From assembly GCA_031286245.1 (NCBI GenBank), contig JAITUO010000187.1:1-8902 (forward strand): DNA of 8,902 nt, in the 5' to 3' direction. A model generated the notes under the pieces. It had not been told where the DNA came from, did no database searches, and worked only from the letters and a program-made list of their open reading frames with translations. The DNA comes from Coriobacteriales bacterium. GTDB taxonomy: Bacteria > Actinomycetota > Coriobacteriia > Coriobacteriales > UBA8131. Each line of letters starts with the position of its first letter. Positions within the stretch are counted from its first letter, which is position 1. Of this stretch, positions 6,675 to 8,902 are shown piece by piece. Both the position numbers and the translations under genes were made by a program.

Positions 6675-6887
6675 CTAGATTACCAATCGTAATTGTTGGC
6701 AGCAGTCTGCTGCTACACAATTGCATTTCATTTGCAGGCTGATAGCGGTTTGGTCGGAGACTGGCTGAGCCCAGACACTGGTATATGACTTGCTGGGTGC
6801 TTGAGCAACTCCAGAGAATAACAGAGCTATCGCCATCACTAGACCGATAGCCATATTCTGGATGAAATGGATCCTCGACTTGAGCAT
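6675..6887 (-). CDS. Small putative secreted protein with a cysteine cluster
   Basis: A 70-codon frame of unknown function. It starts at an ATG five bases after GGGGAG (6893-6898), a strong ribosome binding site. The N-terminus looks like a Sec signal peptide: a basic start (MLKSRIHFIQN), a hydrophobic core (MAIGLVMAIALLF) and a small-residue cleavage site VAQA (about residue 30). The mature part would be only about 40 residues, with four cysteines arranged CNCVAADCC, then QQLRLVI. There is no lipobox cysteine directly after the signal. It stands alone between the ftsZ and infC operons, with a candidate promoter upstream. It could be a genuine small exported peptide, or the surviving 5' end of a larger exported protein gene in a decaying region; the sequence cannot decide. 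Confidence 0.5.
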   Translation of the reverse strand: MLKSRIHFIQNMAIGLVMAIALLFSGVAQAPSKSYTSVWAQPVSDQTAISLQMKCNCVAADCCQQLRLVI

Positions 6888-6969
6888 TATGACTCCCCTG
6901 GTATCATGGGTTGAAGCTTTGGTGCGTTGTGTCATTATGTGGCGGATCGCACCGCTTCAAAGCAGCAAT

Positions 6970-6998
6970 GTTTTAGCCTTTGCCAAAGCATGGCTCAA
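6970..6998 (-). promoter_or_regulatory. Candidate promoter for the small secreted protein gene
   Basis: On the minus strand TTGAGC (6993-6998) and TAAAAC (6970-6975) are separated by exactly 17 bp, each matching four of six consensus bases. Transcription would begin near 6963, about 75 nt before the ATG at 6887. A near-palindrome CTTTGGCAAAG lies in the spacer. The site is beyond the infC operon terminator, as an independent promoter for this gene should be. Confidence 0.35.
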
Positions 6999-7109
6999 AA
7001 ACCTGTCGCAAGGTACACCCTGAATTCATGATTTCTCAAGCACAAAACCAGGTATGTAGTCATCAATCGTCATGATTAGCTTGCTTGTCAGCTTTCCTGA
7101 AAGCAAATA

Positions 7110-7140
7110 AAAAAGGCCGTCCTCCTCCGACGGCCTTTTT
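7110..7140 (-). terminator. Intrinsic terminator of the infC-rpmI-rplT operon
   Basis: Perfect 12-nt arms (plus strand AAAAAGGCCGTC at 7110-7121 and GACGGCCTTTTT at 7129-7140) flank a 7-nt loop. The GC-rich core is flanked by A-runs and T-runs, so the hairpin can work in both directions. Read on the minus strand the stem ends in TTTTTATTTG, 46 nt past the rplT stop, which closes the ribosomal operon. It also separates that operon from the small gene to the left. Confidence 0.93.
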
Positions 7141-7148
7141 GGCATGAC

Positions 7149-7167
7149 CTGCAGTACCCGACTGCAG
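7149..7167 (-). other. Hairpin between the rplT stop and the terminator
   Basis: CTGCAGT (7149-7155) and ACTGCAG (7161-7167) are perfect inverted repeats around a 5-nt loop, in the 3' untranslated part of the rplT transcript. There is no T-tract, so it is not a second terminator. It may stabilise the mRNA 3' end or be incidental. Confidence 0.5.
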
Positions 7168-7186
7168 AAAGAATCTACATCATAAA

Positions 7187-7552
7187 CTAAGCAGCAACCT
7201 CTAGAGCTTTCTTGGCAACCTCAGTTAAGGCACCGAAAGCATCGGGGTCATTAACTGCTATATCAGCTAGTACCTTGCGGTCGAGGCTGATGCCAGCTTT
7301 CCGCAATCCATTTATAAACACAGAGTAACTCAGCCCATGCAAGCGGGCAGCAGCGTTGATGCGAGTGATCCAGAGACGCCGGATCACACGTTTTTTGTTC
7401 CGCCGGTCACGATGCGCATATGCCAATGAGTGAGCAACTTGCTCCTTGGCTGTCTTGTATATTCGGGACTTCGCTCCGTAATACCCTTTCGCCCGCGCCA
7501 GAATGATGCGGCGTTTTTTTCTAGCAGCGACTGATCGCTTGATTCGAGCCAT
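7187..7552 (-). CDS. rplT: 50S ribosomal protein L20
   Basis: L20 binds 23S rRNA early in large-subunit assembly, and in several bacteria also represses its own operon by binding the leader or translation start region. The 121-residue product is complete. It has the highly basic N-terminal extension (MARIKRSVAARKKRRIILARAKGYYG), then KSRIYKTAKEQVAHSLAYA and the globular RNA-binding part with RRLWITRINAAAR (about 59-71) and LDRKVLADIAV (about 94-104). The ATG at 7550-7552 fits the family start. AGGAAG at 7562-7567 lies nine bases upstream and overlaps the rpmI stop codon; the genes are 13 nt apart. The gene is last in the infC operon, followed by a strong terminator. Confidence 0.97.
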   Translation of the reverse strand: MARIKRSVAARKKRRIILARAKGYYGAKSRIYKTAKEQVAHSLAYAHRDRRNKKRVIRRLWITRINAAARLHGLSYSVFINGLRKAGISLDRKVLADIAVNDPDAFGALTEVAKKALEVAA

Positions 7553-7565
7553 ATCTCATCACTTC

Positions 7566-7763
7566 CTACCTGATACCTAGATTTCGGGCAATTACCTTCT
7601 TGTCAGAAGCTGCCACTTCAACGACCTTATCAAAACCACGCTTATCTTTCGGTGATTTTTTCTCTTTCAAATGGCTCTTGAAAGCCTTGCCACGCATGAT
7701 CTTGCCAGTCGGGGTCACTCGAAAGCGTTTAGCAGTGCCCTTATGCGTCTTCATCTTTGGCAT
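7566..7763 (-). CDS. rpmI: 50S ribosomal protein L35
   Basis: A small basic large-subunit protein of 65 residues, the normal family length. MPKMKTHKGTAKRFRVTPTG is the classic L35 N-terminus, with the rest rich in Lys/Arg (GKAFKSHLKEKK). The start at 7761-7763 is backed by AAGGAG (7771-7776), seven bases upstream. Both the start and this ribosome binding site lie inside the end of infC, and the two reading frames overlap by 23 nt, suggesting coupled translation. The order infC-rpmI-rplT is the standard one in bacteria. Confidence 0.97.
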   Translation of the reverse strand: MPKMKTHKGTAKRFRVTPTGKIMRGKAFKSHLKEKKSPKDKRGFDKVVEVAASDKKVIARNLGIR

Positions 7764-8295
7764 TCTTCGTCTCCTTGTCCTTCTTTTTCAATGGCGAGAT
7801 CAACATGAACATATTGCGTCCTTCGAGTTTCGGTTGATTCTCGATGACAGCCTGCTCACTGAGGTCATCAGCCAGTTTTTCCAATATGTTCAAACCGAAT
7901 TCCGGATGGGCCATCTCACGGCCTCTGAACATGATAGTTACTTTGACTTTTGCCCCACTCTCCAAAAACCTCAGGATATGCTTCTTTTTAGTCTCATAAT
8001 CACCAGTATCGATCTTTGGACGGAACTTCATTTCTTTGACTTCAATTTTTGTTTGATTCTTACGGGCGGCTTTGGCCTTCATCGCCTGCTCATATTTGAA
8101 CTTGCCATAGTCCATGATGCGAGTGACCGGTGGGTCGGCATCCGGGGCGATCTCTACCAAATCATATCCTTGATCGTCAGCTATTCGTTGAGCATCATCG
8201 ATGTCGTAAATCCCCATCTGTGCTCCATCGAAACCGATCAGCCGGACTCTTCTGGCTGTGATCTCCTCGTTCAGGCGAGGTTCCGTAGTGGCTAT
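7741..8295 (-). CDS. infC: Translation initiation factor IF-3, with a non-canonical ATA start
   Basis: IF3 binds the 30S subunit, prevents premature joining of 50S and checks the start codon and initiator tRNA. The 184-residue protein has the N-domain (LNEEITARRVRLIG, then DLVEIAPDADPPV), the family signature RIMDYGKFKYEQ (about 59-70), a basic linker and the C-domain (EVKEMKFRPKIDTGDYETKK, GREMAHPEFG), plus a short Lys/Asp-rich tail. The first ATG in frame (8217) would remove 26 residues that include conserved N-domain sequence. The region upstream has only ATA at 8293-8295 in position behind GGAGGTGA (8300-8307), with an in-frame TGA at 8311-8313. A rare start codon is a known trait of infC (AUU in E. 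coli) and allows IF3 to limit its own synthesis. Confidence 0.95.
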   Translation of the reverse strand: MATTEPRLNEEITARRVRLIGFDGAQMGIYDIDDAQRIADDQGYDLVEIAPDADPPVTRIMDYGKFKYEQAMKAKAARKNQTKIEVKEMKFRPKIDTGDYETKKKHILRFLESGAKVKVTIMFRGREMAHPEFGLNILEKLADDLSEQAVIENQPKLEGRNMFMLISPLKKKDKETKNAKDEDA

Positions 8296-8307
8296 CGTGT
8301 CACCTCC
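8293..8307 (-). promoter_or_regulatory. infC translation start: strong Shine-Dalgarno and ATA codon
   Basis: GGAGGTGA (8300-8307) is an eight-base match to the 16S rRNA 3' end, and the ATA codon at 8293-8295 follows GGAGGT by six bases. No ATG, GTG or TTG lies in this frame between the upstream TGA (8311-8313) and the internal ATG at 8215-8217. The pairing of a very strong ribosome binding site with a poor start codon is the arrangement known for IF3 autocontrol. Confidence 0.85.
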
Positions 8308-8351
8308 AAATCATTAAAAATCCTAGACGGCAGGTCGGGCATAAGTCAGGC

Positions 8352-8381
8352 AAAATTAAAGCCTGCATGTCATGGCAGGCT
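8352..8381 (-). terminator. Attenuator (intrinsic terminator) in the infC leader
   Basis: On the minus strand AGCCTGC (8375-8381) pairs with GCAGGCT (8360-8366) across an 8-nt loop, followed directly by TTTAATTTT (8352-8360). That is a GC-rich stem with a T-tract, located 44 nt before the infC Shine-Dalgarno. Since it stands between promoter and gene it should act conditionally. A 5' segment GGCAG (8435-8439) could pair with CTGCC of the terminator's first arm (8374-8378), a possible but short antiterminator. Confidence 0.7.
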
Positions 8382-8506
8382 GATTGGTCAGAAGATAAGG
8401 TGAACAAACCGAATATCTCGTTTTGACCAGACAGCTGCCTTGTAGCGCTGCAAGGTGGGGAGAAAACCTCCCACTTCAAAGCACGCCCCAAAATGGGGCG
8501 TGCTCG

Positions 8507-8515
8507 ATAATAACA
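8507..8515 (-). promoter_or_regulatory. Alternative extended -10 site inside the infC leader
   Basis: TGT-TATTAT (minus strand, TATTAT at 8507-8512) is a fair extended -10 motif without a clear -35. Transcription from it would begin near 8500 and cut into the 11-bp hairpin at 8480-8504, which makes it less attractive than the upstream promoter. Confidence 0.25.
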
Positions 8516-8621
8516 CATATTTGATCAGAGAAAAACGACGATTTTTCATCTATTGCCTATCAGGATTCATCGATAATCCTGGGCGTATTGACATACAGGG
8601 CGATATAAGGGGGCTCTGCCT

Positions 8622-8649
8622 TGTATATGGGATTATTAATAACTGGCAA
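8622..8649 (-). promoter_or_regulatory. Candidate infC operon promoter
   Basis: TTGCCA (8644-8649) and TATACA (8622-8627) on the minus strand are 16 bp apart; matches are 5/6 and 4-5/6 to the housekeeping consensus. The site lies just after the stop codon of the acidic-tail gene (8665) and would give a leader of about 320 nt containing all the hairpins and the attenuator, as expected for an attenuated ribosomal protein operon. Confidence 0.5.
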
Positions 8650-8664
8650 TCAATCGCCTGCGGC

Positions 8665-8902
8665 TTATGTCTCGTCAACGACCTCTGGTTCCCCAACTAC
8701 ATCGGATTCAGCAACGGTTTCAGGCTCTGTCTCAGCTTCTGGATCCTCTACCTCGGGTATCAGATCAGCTTCTGCTTCGTTAACTGCGACTTCTACTTCG
8801 TCAGCCGCAGCTTCTTCAGCAGGAGCTGGCTCAGCGATGGCTTCATCAGCAGATACTTCCTCAGTGATAACGCCTTCTACCAAAGCTTCAGTTTCGGCTG
8901 TT
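8665..8902 (-). CDS. C-terminal end of an unidentified protein with an acidic Ala/Glu tail
   Basis: The frame is open to the right edge and ends with a TAA at 8665-8667, so only about 78 C-terminal residues are visible. They are low complexity: Glu, Ala, Val, Asp and Pro dominate, with short near-repeats such as AEPAPAEEAAADE and EPETVAESD, ending in EPEVVDET. Lys and Arg are absent and there are no aromatic residues, so this part is very acidic and surely disordered. No domain is visible. Tails of this kind occur on many actinobacterial proteins (ribosomal protein S1, protein export factors, RNases), and the composition does not choose between them. There is no obvious terminator before the infC promoter, so read-through into infC is possible. 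Confidence 0.75.
   Translation of the reverse strand, partial: TAETEALVEGVITEEVSADEAIAEPAPAEEAAADEVEVAVNEAEADLIPEVEDPEAETEPETVAESDVVGEPEVVDET

Larger units (their letters stand above)
8296..8615 (-). promoter_or_regulatory. Structured 5' leader of the infC operon
   Basis: About 320 nt of untranslated leader if transcription starts near 8615. In transcript order it holds AGGATT/AATCCT (8562-8580), a strong 11-bp stem (AGCACGCCCCA with TGGGGCGTGCT, 8480-8504), a bulged GTGGG stem (8455-8474), a near-palindromic CCTTG/CAAGG stem (8438-8455), then TGGTCA (8424-8429) paired at a distance with TGACCA (8385-8390) around an inner AAACGA/TCGGTTT stem, and finally the attenuator. Leaders of this operon in Firmicutes are controlled by L20 through premature termination (Rfam L20 leader). 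The architecture resembles that, but I cannot show homology from sequence alone. Confidence 0.6.

Noticed and set aside
5602..7186. tRNA, tmRNA, RNase P RNA, SRP RNA or insertion sequence in the long gap
   Set aside because: I looked for TTCGA-type T-loops, conserved RNA core words, transposase-like frames and terminal inverted repeats and saw none.
7600..8403. 267-codon plus-strand frame
   Set aside because: It is the antisense shadow of rpmI, infC and the infC leader, all of which match known families on the minus strand.
8480..8504. Strong 11-bp hairpin as terminator of the upstream acidic-tail gene
   Set aside because: It is followed only by TTTGAAG, not a proper T-tract, and lies about 160 nt past the stop and downstream of the likely infC promoter. 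Read instead as part of the leader.

Overview
The window looks like chromosomal DNA of a mid-GC Actinomycetota bacterium, most likely near the class Coriobacteriia. The phylum call rests on three things seen here: the FtsZ nucleotide loop AGEGGGTGTGGAP, a long acidic SepF linker with a Wag31-like DivIVA, and an L20 of actinobacterial type. The class call is an inference and is less certain. Every supported gene is on the minus strand, so transcription runs from right to left.

Right edge to about 7.1 kb: the window opens inside the 3' end of an unidentified gene with a very acidic Ala/Glu tail (stop at 8665). A leader of about 370 nt follows, with a candidate promoter, a series of hairpins and an intrinsic terminator (attenuator) just before infC. 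The translation factor and ribosomal protein operon infC-rpmI-rplT (IF3, L35, L20) then ends at a strong hairpin terminator at 7110-7140. IF3 does not start at an ATG. Its conserved N-terminus is reached only from an ATA codon at 8293-8295, behind a strong Shine-Dalgarno sequence.

About 7.1 to 5.6 kb: a gene-poor stretch of roughly 1.5 kb. It holds one plausible small gene (70 codons, signal peptide, cysteine pairs, good ribosome binding site), a possible frameshifted gene remnant, a purine/pyrimidine-biased array of about seven 9-11 bp repeats, and several small dyads. No intact ftsA, ftsQ or mur gene precedes ftsZ.

About 5.6 kb to the left edge: a cell-division and growth cluster in the order ftsZ, yggS (PLP homeostasis), sepF, proC (proline biosynthesis), yggT, divIVA, yggU (DUF167), then the first codons of another gene leaving the window. 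FtsZ forms the division ring, SepF tethers it to the membrane, YggT is a membrane protein commonly found beside sepF, and DivIVA marks curved or polar membrane. YggS and ProC are metabolic genes, of which yggS is a usual member of this neighbourhood. Spacings run from a 4-nt overlap (proC/yggT) to about 190 nt (yggT/divIVA), so the cluster is probably mostly co-transcribed, with a possible separate start before divIVA.
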